From Microbacterium sp. LKL04 (GTDB lineage: Bacteria > Actinomycetota > Actinomycetes > Actinomycetales > Microbacteriaceae), in assembly GCF_900102005.1 (NCBI RefSeq), contig NZ_LT627736.1, positions 2,170,001 to 2,234,000 on the forward strand: a DNA stretch of 64,000 nt, read 5' to 3'. This document shows, in pieces, positions 26,401 through 33,815 of the stretch. Position numbers and translations under genes: made by a program. Each line of letters begins with the position of its first letter. Position 1 is the stretch's first letter. Under the pieces are notes generated by a model. It ran no database searches. It was not told the DNA's origin and worked only from the letters and a program-made list of their open reading frames with translations.

Positions 26401-26656
26401 GGCGACGTTCTGGATCGGCGTCGCCCACACGCGCCTCGGCGAGCGCTCGGCAGCGGAGACGATCTGGGATGCGCTCGACGCGCGCGCCACGCAGATCGAG
26501 GCCGCACCCGACGAAGTCGACTACTTCGCGACCTCGCTGCCGGAGCTGCTCGTGTTCGATCTCGACACCCCCGACCGGCGACGGGCGCAGGCCGCCGCGC
26601 TGCGCCACCTGGCAACCGACGGCCGCACCATCGCGAACGAGAGGATGAACGCATGA
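23432..26656 (+). CDS. DUF5107 domain protein with C-terminal TPR-like repeats
   Basis: 1074 residues. Residues about 40-330 form the DUF5107 domain (MLLPELGGRIHIGYDKVAGYDFFYRNNVIKP; WISGGVEFNWPQHHRP; FLWWANVAARSHE), which resembles the beta-sandwich of aldose epimerases and sugar hydrolases. From about residue 480 the protein is Ala-rich TPR-like repeats (RTMLGSWHLARGEYTAAREHLEAA; EAHYLLGLALERLGERADADR). There is no signal peptide. The domain is known from polysaccharide loci but I know of no settled reaction. The last 4 bases overlap the cellulase-like gene, so the two act as a unit under the divergent AraC regulator. Confidence 0.85.
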   Translation: MPDAAPSRILLPDAPADQQALLDDSGVACWSEDVIIDTYEPGDPDPYPAFLDRRVYQGSSGRVYPLPMIESISHEKRPRAWRAIHLENAYVRLMLLPELGGRIHIGYDKVAGYDFFYRNNVIKPALVGLAGPWISGGVEFNWPQHHRPATFLPVDSRIEREDDGAAVVWHSDLDPLQRMRGVHGVRLRPGSSLIELDVRLHNRTDVPQTFLWWANVAARSHERYQSFFPDDVSYVADHARRAITAFPRADRPYYGVDYPTLAAERPDADRIDVYSNIPVPTSYMITDTDDGFFGGYDHAADAGFVHWADPAISPGKKQWTWGDGPIGRAWDDQLTDTDGPYVELMAGVYTDNQPDFAWLVPGETKAFSQHWFPIHAIGPVRQATTDAAVSVTTDGGRSRIGVITTRAHEAARVEVELEDGEREMFEVAVGPGSPAAIEVAGSAVAVALVAGDATLVRWVRRDAEPIEPWVATAPEPAERIAGIDELLLTATHLVQYRHPTRSPLPYLHEALRRDPDDARARTMLGSWHLARGEYTAAREHLEAAVARETRRNLNPRDGEAHYLLGLALERLGERADADRRFARAAWNAVWAAPASLARARLALADGRPADALRRADAAGPIAEAQRLRVLALRRLGRDVAAALDALTAADPLDPITGCLAGSAPSDPRAALDAGAEFARAGALDEALAATEREATGDAGFGNLEPVRLILRAAWADAAGGPDLAATERAAADLLDLGGAFPAGLDQHDALVAGTAAGSSAAAGMLGAWLLDAGRDDDARTALQRARDLGCDDPVMLRNLALATVRTGGDPADAADLYESALARRPDPRLVLERDLLAQLTGTDAAARLALMERHPAALDARDDLAVSHVGLLLDAGRLDDAWRILTTRVFRPFEGGEGVVLAAYDRAACLLARRFCAEGRADAAVALLEAGIDAPANLGEGRHPAVPQAERLVALGDAHRLAGDDDAARAAWERARMTTPLAVAPRPADEATFWIGVAHTRLGERSAAETIWDALDARATQIEAAPDEVDYFATSLPELLVFDLDTPDRRRAQAAALRHLATDGRTIANERMNA

Positions 26657-27957
26657 CCGATCGCTACCTGGGGTCGGGCAATCTCCCCGAAACCCCGTAC
26701 GGGCCGACAGGACCCGTGCCCGCACACCTCCCCGACCGTCTCGCGATCACGCTCTGGGACTTCTCCTGGTACACCCGCGCCGGCGAGGGAGACGTGTACG
26801 CCGACCTGGATGCCGCCTGTGCCGACGCGGCCGCGCTCGGCTACAACGCGATCCGCATCTGCGCCGCTCCCTTGCTGCTGTTCGGTGAGCTGGGGCTCGA
26901 CGACCTCGCCCGGGGCCTCGAGATCGAGGGGCTGGGAACCGCGGCATCCGGCGGGTACTACGGCCAGCGCACCCGCTGGTACGACACCCCCGGTGGCTAC
27001 GCGCTCGACCTGTACGCGCACCTCGAAGCGCTGTTCGCCGCGGCGCGGCGGCACGGGCTGGTGCTGATCCTCGCGAGCTGGGAGTACCAGCAGTCGCCCG
27101 CGTTCGCGGCGTCGTCCCGGTGGTTCGACGCCATCGACGCAGTGCCGCTCGCGGATCGGTACGCCGTGCTCGGCGCCGCGTGGGATCGGATGCTCGCGTG
27201 GATCGACGAGCGCGGCTTCCGCGATCTCGTCGCCCTCGTCGAACTTCACAACGAGGTCGACTTCTCGATCCTCCCGGCGCTGAGCGACGGCGGCGCGACG
27301 GAGGTCGAGCGGCTGCGGACGCGGCATCCCGATCTGCTCGTCACGGCCAGCTACGGCAAGCCGCCGCACCTGGCGATGCACCGGGTCCCCGAGGGTCTCG
27401 GAGCCGCGCAGTTCCACGTCTACAGCTACGGCGTGCTCGACGCCCTCCAGAAGCGCATCGACATCCGCTCCGAGGGGAGCGGCGACTTCCCGAACGCCGA
27501 GCTGCGCGCCCTGCTGCGCGCCGATGCCCCGTCGTTCGCGGAGTACGGCCGGCCCGCCGAATGGAAGCTGCGCGCCACGGTCGTCACCGATCAGATGATC
27601 TACGGCTACGACTGGGTGGATGCCGCGGCCTGGGACGCGTGGCTCGACGCCGAGTACCCGCGCTACGCCGAGGTGATGCACCGCGAGATCGAATCCCGAG
27701 TCATCGCGATCGCCGAATGGGCGCGCTGGCGGGGTGTGCCCGCGGTGATCGGCGAGGGCTGGGTCGGATACACGCCGCTCCACGGCGGGTTCGAGGAGTC
27801 CGAGACCGGGCGCGACCTGGCGGAACACGGCATCCGGACCGCCCTCGACCGCGGCGTGTGGGGCGTCGTCCTGTGCTCGAACGCCGCCCCGCACCACCCG
27901 ATGTGGCAGCTGCGCGAGTGGCAGCAGCGCGTGAACGCGCTCGTCCGCTCGCGCTGA
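26653..27957 (+). CDS. Cellulase-like (beta/alpha)8 glycosidase-type protein
   Basis: 434 residues. It has a TIM-barrel glycosidase pattern: RLAITLWDFSWYTRAGEGDVY near the start, ALGYNAIRICAAPLL, LILASWEYQQSP, a probable acid/base Glu in LVELHNEVDFS, and a probable nucleophile in VIGEGWVGYTP. It matches the uncharacterised cellulase-like family. There is no signal peptide, so it would work on imported sugars. The ATG overlaps the stop of the DUF5107-TPR gene (ATGA), making a coupled two-gene operon. Actual substrate unknown. Confidence 0.83.
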   Translation: MTDRYLGSGNLPETPYGPTGPVPAHLPDRLAITLWDFSWYTRAGEGDVYADLDAACADAAALGYNAIRICAAPLLLFGELGLDDLARGLEIEGLGTAASGGYYGQRTRWYDTPGGYALDLYAHLEALFAAARRHGLVLILASWEYQQSPAFAASSRWFDAIDAVPLADRYAVLGAAWDRMLAWIDERGFRDLVALVELHNEVDFSILPALSDGGATEVERLRTRHPDLLVTASYGKPPHLAMHRVPEGLGAAQFHVYSYGVLDALQKRIDIRSEGSGDFPNAELRALLRADAPSFAEYGRPAEWKLRATVVTDQMIYGYDWVDAAAWDAWLDAEYPRYAEVMHREIESRVIAIAEWARWRGVPAVIGEGWVGYTPLHGGFEESETGRDLAEHGIRTALDRGVWGVVLCSNAAPHHPMWQLREWQQRVNALVRSR

Positions 27958-27970
27958 GCCGCGGGCCCGA

Positions 27971-28906
27971 TCACGCACCCGGCGTGACGACGATCTTCCC
28001 GTGCACCTGGCCCGCCTCGAGCCGGGCGTGCACCTCGGGCAGCGCGGCGAGCGGAACGCGCTCGGCGATGTCGACGCGCAGCTCGCCGGCGTCGACGAGG
28101 CGGACGAGCTCGGCGAGCTGATCCCGGTCGCTGCGTACGAACACCGTCAGCCCTCGAACGCCGCGCGTCTCGTCCGAGGGGGTCGCCATCCATGCGGTCG
28201 TCGAGACGACCACACCGCCGTCGCGGACCCGCGCGGCGAGCGCGACGAACTCGTCTGCACCGATCGGGGCGAGGTTGAGCACCACATCGACCGGCTCGTC
28301 GACGGCGGATGCCGCCGAGGTCGTCGTGTGGTCGATCACGCGGTCCGCACCGGCATCCGTCACGGCAGAGAAGCTGCGCGAACTCGCGGTCGCGATCACC
28401 TCGGCACCGGCGCGCTTCGCGAGGCGCACCGCGTGGAGACCGACGACGCCGCCGGCCCCGGCGATGACGATCCGCTGCCCGGCCTGCAGATCCGCGTACT
28501 CGAAGAGCGCCTGCCACGCGGTCAGACCCACGGACGGAAGACCGGCGGCATCCGCCAGCGCGACCGAGGTCGGAGCCGGTACCAGCGCTTCGGCCGGCGC
28601 GAGCACGTACTCAGCCGCCGCGCCGTCATCGGTCATCGGCAGGAACCCGATCACCTGGTCGCCCTGAGCGAAGCCCGTGACGCCGTCGCCCAACGAGACC
28701 ACGGTCCCCGAGACGTCGTAGCCCGGGGTGTGCGGCAGGGTGATCGGGATCGGCAGTCGCCCGAAGCGGATGCCGTTGTCAGCGGGGTTCACGCCGGCGC
28801 CCGCCACGCGCAGCGACACCTGCCCGGCGCCCGGCGTCGGCGTCTCGACGTCGTCGAGCGTCAACACCGACGGGTCACCGGTCTCGAAGAAGCGCATCGT
28901 CTTCAT
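27971..28906 (-). CDS. NADP-dependent quinone oxidoreductase-like MDR protein
   Basis: 311 residues of the medium-chain dehydrogenase/reductase family. Features are the N-terminal GroES-like domain (GAGVNPADNGIRFG, LPHTPGYDVSGTVVSLGDGV) and the nucleotide motif GQRIVIAGAGGVVGLHAVRLA. There are no structural-zinc Cys, as in quinone oxidoreductases, which reduce quinones or enones with NADPH. It is divergent from marR across a spacer with three palindromes, so it is probably induced by electrophiles or quinones through MarR. Confidence 0.9.
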   Translation of the reverse strand: MKTMRFFETGDPSVLTLDDVETPTPGAGQVSLRVAGAGVNPADNGIRFGRLPIPITLPHTPGYDVSGTVVSLGDGVTGFAQGDQVIGFLPMTDDGAAAEYVLAPAEALVPAPTSVALADAAGLPSVGLTAWQALFEYADLQAGQRIVIAGAGGVVGLHAVRLAKRAGAEVIATASSRSFSAVTDAGADRVIDHTTTSAASAVDEPVDVVLNLAPIGADEFVALAARVRDGGVVVSTTAWMATPSDETRGVRGLTVFVRSDRDQLAELVRLVDAGELRVDIAERVPLAALPEVHARLEAGQVHGKIVVTPGA

Positions 28907-28923
28907 GGTCTATCCTCTCGTTG

Positions 28924-28996
28924 TGCTTCGAATCTGAAGCAATGAGATGACTGTAGCGCTGCTTCGAGTTCAAAGCAAGTAGTTCGAAATCGAAAC
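28924..28996. promoter_or_regulatory. Three MarR-type palindromes between the oxidoreductase and marR genes
   Basis: TGCTTCGAATCTGAAGCA (28924-28941), TGCTTCGAGTTCAAAGCA (28960-28977) and GTTCGAAATCGAAAC (28982-28996). The first two are 36 bases apart. The third abuts the marR -10 hexamer TACGCT (29002-29007). The shared pattern TTCGA-N-TCNAA suggests one repressor on all three sites. Confidence 0.7.
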
Positions 28997-29001
28997 ATTG
29001 G

Positions 29002-29007
29002 TACGCT
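29002..29007 (+). promoter_or_regulatory. -10 hexamer of leaderless marR
   Basis: TACGCT with a 6-base gap to the ATG at 29014 and no ribosome site. Confidence 0.5.
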
Positions 29008-29013
29008 CGACGG

Positions 29014-29502
29014 ATGAGTGGAATCAGCGATGCCGACTTGGACGCTTACTTCGCCGTGACCGAGGTGGGCAACCTCCTGCGGCACGCCGTCGAACAGCAG
29101 CTGAAGGATGCCGGCGGCCTCAGCTACGTGCAGTTCCACGTCCTCGCGACGCTCGGCGATGCCCCCGACGGCAGTGCGCGCATGACCGACCTCGCCGACG
29201 GCGTCGTCTACAGCCGCAGCGGCCTGACCTATCAGGCGCAGCTGTTGGAGTCGCGCGGCCTCGTCACGCGCGCCCCCTCCGTCGACGATGAACGCAGCGT
29301 GACGGTGACGATCACGGATGCCGGTCGCGCCCTGCTCGCGACGGTCTTCCCCGGGCACCTCGAGATCCTCCGCGGCTACTTCCTCGCGCCCCTGGCCAAC
29401 GGCGAGGCCCGCGTGCTGGCCGACATCCTCGGGCGGGTCCGCGATCACATGCGCGCCGCCCCACCCCGCTCCGCCGCCCCGCGTCGCCGCAAGACCGACT
29501 GA
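29014..29502 (+). CDS. MarR-family transcriptional regulator
   Basis: 162 residues. The winged helix is typical: YVQFHVLATLGDAPDG, RMTDLADGVVYSRSGLTYQAQLLESRGLVTR, then the wing APSVDDERSVTVTITDAGRALL. It presumably represses itself and the divergent oxidoreductase through the three palindromes at 28924-28996, releasing DNA when it binds or is oxidised by a small molecule. Only one Cys-poor sequence is present, so ligand binding is more likely than thiol sensing. Confidence 0.9.
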   Translation: MSGISDADLDAYFAVTEVGNLLRHAVEQQLKDAGGLSYVQFHVLATLGDAPDGSARMTDLADGVVYSRSGLTYQAQLLESRGLVTRAPSVDDERSVTVTITDAGRALLATVFPGHLEILRGYFLAPLANGEARVLADILGRVRDHMRAAPPRSAAPRRRKTD

Positions 29503-29518
29503 CGCGAGCACGCCGGCA

Positions 29519-29592
29519 CCGAACCCACCCCCATGTCGCGAACCAGCCCTCTACGCACGGCGCGCAGAGGGCTGGTTCGGTCGGACAGGGTG
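29519..29592. repeat. Four-arm palindromic repeat, family 2, copy 2 (convergent spacer)
   Basis: CGAACCAGCCCTCTACGC (29539) pairs with GCGCAGAGGGCTGGTTCG (29562) and is flanked by an outer pair (GAACCCACCCCC at 29521; CAGGGTG near 29586). It relates to the copy at 19248: CCGAACC...CCCTCTGCGCGC appears on the opposite strand here. It fills the 110-base gap between the convergent marR and PL11 genes and could act as a two-way terminator. Confidence 0.7.
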
Positions 29593-29612
29593 AGCTCGAC
29601 GACTCGTCGAGA

Positions 29613-31907
29613 TCAGCGCAGCGGCACGTCCGCGAAGGACATGTCGGACGCCAGGTAGAAGTCCGTGTACGCGGGCTGGTTGTACGTCGTCTGCTGACGC
29701 GCGATCTCGGCCCGGTATTGCGGGTCGTGCATGAGCGTGTAGAGCTTGTGCTCCGTCGGCTCGGTCGAGACGTAGATGCGCAGCGCCGACGAGTCGGCCG
29801 TCCGCACGAGCAGTTCCTCGCGCCAGTCGCCCAGCACGTCGGCGACGAGGGACGGGTTGCCCTTCGTGCCGTTGTTGGTGAGGGTGCCGGATGCCGTGAG
29901 CATCGTCCCGCGCGTCCAGTCGTCGATCGTCGGGGTCACGGTCTGCGCCCCGTTCACGATCTGCGTCGTGAGGTCACCGGCCCAGCGGATCGACATGTTC
30001 GTACCCGGGTTGGTGGTCTGCAGGGTGTCCCCGTCGGCAGAGAGGAGGCCCGAGGCATCCGTTCCCGCCGGCATGCTCGACCAGACCTCGACACCGTCGA
30101 CGTCTGGACGGACGTCGCCCACCATGCCGCGGCCGGTGTCGCGGCCCGAGTAGGCACCGAAGAGCACCTCGCCCGTCGCGGCATCCCGCATCGCCGTGCC
30201 GTACGGGGCGTATGTGCCACCCTCGTGGACGGTGAAGATCTCCTTGCCGGGGCGATTCGGGTCGAAGTCGCCGACGTGCATCGCGTCGCCGTGACCAAGA
30301 CGCACGTTCTCGCCGGGCGTCGCGCTGCCCTCGGGCATCGTGTCGAACGACGAGTAGAGCAGACTGCCGTCATCGTCGAGCGTCGCAGAGCCGTAGACGA
30401 TCTCCTGCTTGCCGTCACCGTCGACGTCCGCGGCGCTCAGGCTGTGGAAGCCCTGCGTCGTCAGCGTGCCGTATTCGGGATCGGTGCCGTCACGCCCGTG
30501 CGGCCCGTCGTTGAACGGGTTCGTCAGCGGGACGTGCCCGCTGTCGACGAACCAGCGCTTGGTCAGGTGCTTGCCGTTCCAGTCGTACGTCGCGACGGTG
30601 GAGCGGGTGTAGTAGCCGCGGGCGAAGACCGCCGACGGACGCTTTCCGTCGAGGTAGGCGACGCCCGAGAGGAAGCGGTCGACCCGGTTGCCCGGCTCGA
30701 TGCGGGACATCGCGTAGTCGCCCCAGAGCAGGCCGTCGTCGCCGCGGCCCGGCTCGTAGCGGACCGTCTCGAGCTCCTTGCCGGTCTTGCCCTCGAACAC
30801 GGTCAGGTACTCGGGTCCGTCGACGATGAAGCCCTCGAAGTTCCGCAGCACGTTGCGGGCGGAACGCGACGGGGCGTAGACGTCGATGAAGTAGTCGACG
30901 AGCTCCTCGGCGTCGGCGCGCGACAGCGGGTAATCGTGCGTCGGCTCGGTGCCGAGCGCTTCTTCGATCGTGGCGGGCCACTGACCCGACACGACCTCGT
31001 CGCGCTCCGACCATCCCTGGAAGACGTCGGCGAGGTGGGAGGCGTAGTCCTCGGCGCTCAGCCGGTAGTCGTCGGAGTGGGAGTAGCCGGCCTTGCGGTC
31101 GGCCTTCGGCATCGTGACGAACTCGGCCTTCTTGGCCCTGCCCTTCTTGTACTCCGTGCTCTTCGTACCCGGCGCCGTCTTCATCATGATCTCGGCCTTG
31201 CCGTTGCCGTCGAAGTCGTAGACGAGGAACTGCGTATAGTGCGCACCCGCGCGGATGTTCACGCCCAGGTCGATACGGTTCAGCAGCGTGCCGTCGAGCT
31301 CGTACGTGTCGATGTAGACCGGGCCGGTGTAGCCGACCTGCGAGACGTCCTTCGAGTTCGACGGGTCCCACTTGACGATGTACTCGTACGCGCCGTCGCC
31401 GTCCACGTCGCCGACCGACACGTCGTTCGCCGAGTAGGTGTACGCCTCGCCCGCGGGAGTGACACCGTCGGCGGGCTTCGTGAGCGGGATGTCGAGGAAC
31501 GGCGACCCCTGCACCGTCGCCTTCTCGGACGGCTTGCCCTCGCGCTTGCCCTGCAGCGGCGAGACGGTGTACCTCGAGCGGTCGGTGCCGTCGGGGTCGA
31601 CGTAGGTCGTCGAGTCGGTGACGGTCGCGATGCGCTTGCCGTCGCGCTTCACGACGAAGTCGGTGCCGGTGAGGCCGGTGGCCGACGCGCCGGTCGCTTC
31701 GCTCTTGAACAGGCGCCAGGTGAGGTGGACACCGTCCTCGCCCGGCAGGGCGACGAGGCCCCGATCGAGCTTCTCGAGCTGCGGCGAAGCGGCCGGCTTC
31801 GGCTTCCCGGGGCCGTGCCCCGGATGCGCCATCGCGGCCTGCGCCGGGACGATGAGGGCCGCTGCGGCGAGCGCGGCGACGACGGATGTGCGGACGGGTC
31901 TTCTCAT
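29613..31907 (-). CDS. Secreted rhamnogalacturonan lyase, polysaccharide lyase family 11
   Basis: 764 residues. A Sec signal peptide (RTSVVAALAAAALIVPAQAAMA) is followed by a fibronectin-like lead domain and the eight-bladed propeller of PL11, with many calcium-binding loops (SVGDVDGDGAYEYIVKWDPS, YDFDGNGKAEIMMKTAPG, ADVDGDGKQEIVYGSA). PL11 enzymes cleave the rhamnose-galacturonate backbone of rhamnogalacturonan I by beta-elimination outside the cell. The ATG at 31907 has GGTGA upstream. The promoter carries a -10-like TAGGCT (31965-31960) and a LacI-type box at 31932-31945. The gene supplies rhamnose and galacturonate fragments for the pathways nearby. Confidence 0.95.
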   Translation of the reverse strand: MRRPVRTSVVAALAAAALIVPAQAAMAHPGHGPGKPKPAASPQLEKLDRGLVALPGEDGVHLTWRLFKSEATGASATGLTGTDFVVKRDGKRIATVTDSTTYVDPDGTDRSRYTVSPLQGKREGKPSEKATVQGSPFLDIPLTKPADGVTPAGEAYTYSANDVSVGDVDGDGAYEYIVKWDPSNSKDVSQVGYTGPVYIDTYELDGTLLNRIDLGVNIRAGAHYTQFLVYDFDGNGKAEIMMKTAPGTKSTEYKKGRAKKAEFVTMPKADRKAGYSHSDDYRLSAEDYASHLADVFQGWSERDEVVSGQWPATIEEALGTEPTHDYPLSRADAEELVDYFIDVYAPSRSARNVLRNFEGFIVDGPEYLTVFEGKTGKELETVRYEPGRGDDGLLWGDYAMSRIEPGNRVDRFLSGVAYLDGKRPSAVFARGYYTRSTVATYDWNGKHLTKRWFVDSGHVPLTNPFNDGPHGRDGTDPEYGTLTTQGFHSLSAADVDGDGKQEIVYGSATLDDDGSLLYSSFDTMPEGSATPGENVRLGHGDAMHVGDFDPNRPGKEIFTVHEGGTYAPYGTAMRDAATGEVLFGAYSGRDTGRGMVGDVRPDVDGVEVWSSMPAGTDASGLLSADGDTLQTTNPGTNMSIRWAGDLTTQIVNGAQTVTPTIDDWTRGTMLTASGTLTNNGTKGNPSLVADVLGDWREELLVRTADSSALRIYVSTEPTEHKLYTLMHDPQYRAEIARQQTTYNQPAYTDFYLASDMSFADVPLR

Positions 31908-31931
31908 GCTGTTCACCCTTGAACTCGATAT

Positions 31932-31965
31932 GGAATGCGTTTTCCCCAGTCGTCCGCCGAGCCTA
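31932..31965 (-). promoter_or_regulatory. Promoter and LacI-type operator of the PL11 lyase gene
   Basis: A minus-strand TAGGCT (31965-31960) is followed about 14 bases downstream by the palindrome GGAATGCGTTTTCC (31932-31945). This is the same promoter-then-operator order as at 1865-1887 and 4642-4674. Confidence 0.65.
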
Positions 31966-31996
31966 GGCGCGGTGTTGAATCGTGTCAATGGATGCC

Positions 31997-32275
31997 GGCA
32001 TCCCCCCTCAGCCGCGCGGCACGAACCGCGGATATCCGAGCGGAACGCGGCCGAGGCAGCGCCGCACTCCGCCGGCTGCGCCAAAACCCCGCGATTGGTG
32101 CGGCGCGACGCCTCACCGACGTCCGAATCACGCAGGCGCGAGCGCTCCGGCGCCTCGCCCCTCTCGGCATCCCGCCCACAGCCCTGCGGCACGAACCGCG
32201 GAGATTCGCGGCGAAACGCGCTCGGATTCCGCCCGACACGCCGCGGACAGCGTCGATCTCCGCGGACAGTGCCGC
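31997..32275. repeat. Degenerate GC-rich repeats in a gene-free stretch
   Basis: Two copies of about 56 bases, at 31997-32054 and 32165-32220, share CGGCATCCC...CAGCC..GCGGCACGAACCGCGGA. Shorter CCGCGGACAG repeats follow near 32240-32275. The stretch lies between the PL11 promoter and the lacI stop at 32345. No convincing ORF or RNA gene is seen in it. Confidence 0.55.
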
Positions 32276-32344
32276 GCGCCGAAGCTCAGCCCCGCCGCCC
32301 GACCCGCCGCAGGCCCGCCGACGGCGACAGTGCCCCGCCGTGCG

Positions 32345-33346
32345 TCAGCCCCCGGTCGAGGCGCGGACGACGAGCTCGGGGCGGAAGCGGATGCGCTGGG
32401 GCGCGGCATCCGGGTCCGACAGCGTGGCGAACAGCGCGTCGACGGCGGCGGCGCCGATCTCGCGCGCGGGCTGGCGGATCGAGCTGAGCGGCACGACCGT
32501 CGACTGAGCGAAGTCGATGTCGTCGTAGCCGATGAGGGCGAGGTCCTCGGGGACGCGCAGCGACCCGAGGATGCCGGCACCCTGCAGCACCCCGACGGCC
32601 AGCAGATCGTTGGCACAGAACACGCCGTCGGGCCGCTCGCTCGCGTCGCGCCGGGCGAGGTCCTCTCCGACGAGGCGCCCCGCGAGCACCGTGAGCTCGT
32701 CGGTCGAGGCGACCTCGAGGGTCGCGTCCGGCACCTCGGCGAGCGCACGCCGCGCTCCGTCGAGGCGGTCGGCCACCTGGCGGACGGATGCCGGGCCCCC
32801 GGCGAACAGGATGCGGCGACGTCCCTGCGCCAGCAGGTGCTGCACGGCGAGGTATCCGCCTTCGACGTCGTCGACGGCCACAGACGGGAGGTCTCCGTCG
32901 GCCTCGGCGTCGACGAGCACGATCGGCACGCCGGCCGTCTCGAGCGTCTCGGCCCGCGCCTCGTCGAGGGCGAGCGGGGTCAGCAGCACACCGTTGACGC
33001 GCTGCTCGCGGAAGAGGTCGAGGTATGCGTTCTCGCGCGCCGCCTCCTGGCCGCTGCTGCCGAGGAGGACCGTCACGCCGTGCTCGGCGGCGCGCTCCTC
33101 GGCGCCGCGGGCGACCTCGGCGAAGAACGGGTTGGCCGAGTCGAGGACGACGAGTCCGACGGTTCGGCTGCGTCCGGCGCGCAATTGCCGCGCGGCGTCG
33201 TTGCGGACGAAGCCGAGCTCGGTGATGGCCGCGTGCACGCGTTCCACCGTCGCTGGAGAGACCTTCTCGGGCCGGTTGAGGACGTTCGACACGGTCCCCA
33301 CCGACACTCCCGCCGCGCGAGCGACGTCCTTCACACTGACTGCCAC
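32345..33346 (-). CDS. LacI-family repressor, probable rhamnose-pathway regulator
   Basis: 333 residues. The DNA-binding head is MAVSVKDVARAAGVSVGTVS with the hinge ARQLRAGRSRTVGLV. The effector domain (LVVLDSANPFFAEVARGAEE ... LALIGYDDIDFAQSTVVPLSS) is complete. The GTG start at 33346 follows AAGGCAGG. It is divergent from rhaM across a spacer holding two overlapping TGAAWCGTTTCA boxes, its likely operators; rhamnose or a derivative is the natural inducer. The AAACGTTTC core is shared with the other LacI protein's sites, so cross-talk is possible. Confidence 0.9.
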   Translation of the reverse strand: MAVSVKDVARAAGVSVGTVSNVLNRPEKVSPATVERVHAAITELGFVRNDAARQLRAGRSRTVGLVVLDSANPFFAEVARGAEERAAEHGVTVLLGSSGQEAARENAYLDLFREQRVNGVLLTPLALDEARAETLETAGVPIVLVDAEADGDLPSVAVDDVEGGYLAVQHLLAQGRRRILFAGGPASVRQVADRLDGARRALAEVPDATLEVASTDELTVLAGRLVGEDLARRDASERPDGVFCANDLLAVGVLQGAGILGSLRVPEDLALIGYDDIDFAQSTVVPLSSIRQPAREIGAAAVDALFATLSDPDAAPQRIRFRPELVVRASTGG

Positions 33347-33380
33347 GTGACCTGCCTTGACGGATGCTTCGGACCCACGT

Positions 33381-33419
33381 TACTGTTCACAAGGTTGAAT
33401 CGTTTCATGAAACGTTTCC
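33381..33419 (+). promoter_or_regulatory. rhaM promoter with two overlapping LacI operators
   Basis: A -10-like TACTGT (33381-33386) is followed by TGAATCGTTTCA (33397-33408) and TGAAACGTTTCC (33408-33419), sharing one base. Both would cover the early transcribed region of the rhamnose operon. Confidence 0.7.
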
Positions 33420-33452
33420 CTGATTCTCGACCCGGCCTCACGAAGGAGTGAC

Positions 33453-33815
33453 ATGACCCGCGTCGCCTTCCAACTCCAGATCGACCCTGCCCTCATCGAC
33501 GAGTACGTCGCGCGTCACACCCCCGTCTGGCCCGAGATGCTCGCCGAGATCGCGGCAGCCGGTCGGCGCAACTACTCGCTCTTCCTCGGCGACGGCGGCC
33601 GCCTCTTCGGCTACTACGAGGTCGACGACGACACCGCGGCGCAGGCCTACCTCGCCGCCTCCCCCATCGCCGCGCGATGGGAGGCCGAGATGTCCCGCTT
33701 CTTCGTCGGACTCGACGGACGCCCCGACCAGGCCGCGACGCCGCTGGCCGAAGTCTTCAACCTGCACGACCAGCTGGCGACAGCCGCCGCACCCTCAGAA
33801 AGCGATCCCTCATGA
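33453..33815 (+). CDS. rhaM: L-rhamnose mutarotase
   Basis: 120 residues. The family pattern is visible: RVAFQLQIDPALIDEYVARHTPVWPEM and YSLFLGDGGRLFGYYEV (Tyr and His of the active site). The enzyme interconverts alpha and beta L-rhamnose to feed the isomerase. A GAAGGAG ribosome site precedes the ATG. It is the first gene of the rhamnose operon and overlaps rhaI by 4 bases. Confidence 0.93.
   Translation: MTRVAFQLQIDPALIDEYVARHTPVWPEMLAEIAAAGRRNYSLFLGDGGRLFGYYEVDDDTAAQAYLAASPIAARWEAEMSRFFVGLDGRPDQAATPLAEVFNLHDQLATAAAPSESDPS

Noticed and set aside
24368..26725. 785-codon minus-strand open frame across the DUF5107-TPR gene
   Set aside because: Antisense to a gene with recognised domains and a coupled downstream neighbour.
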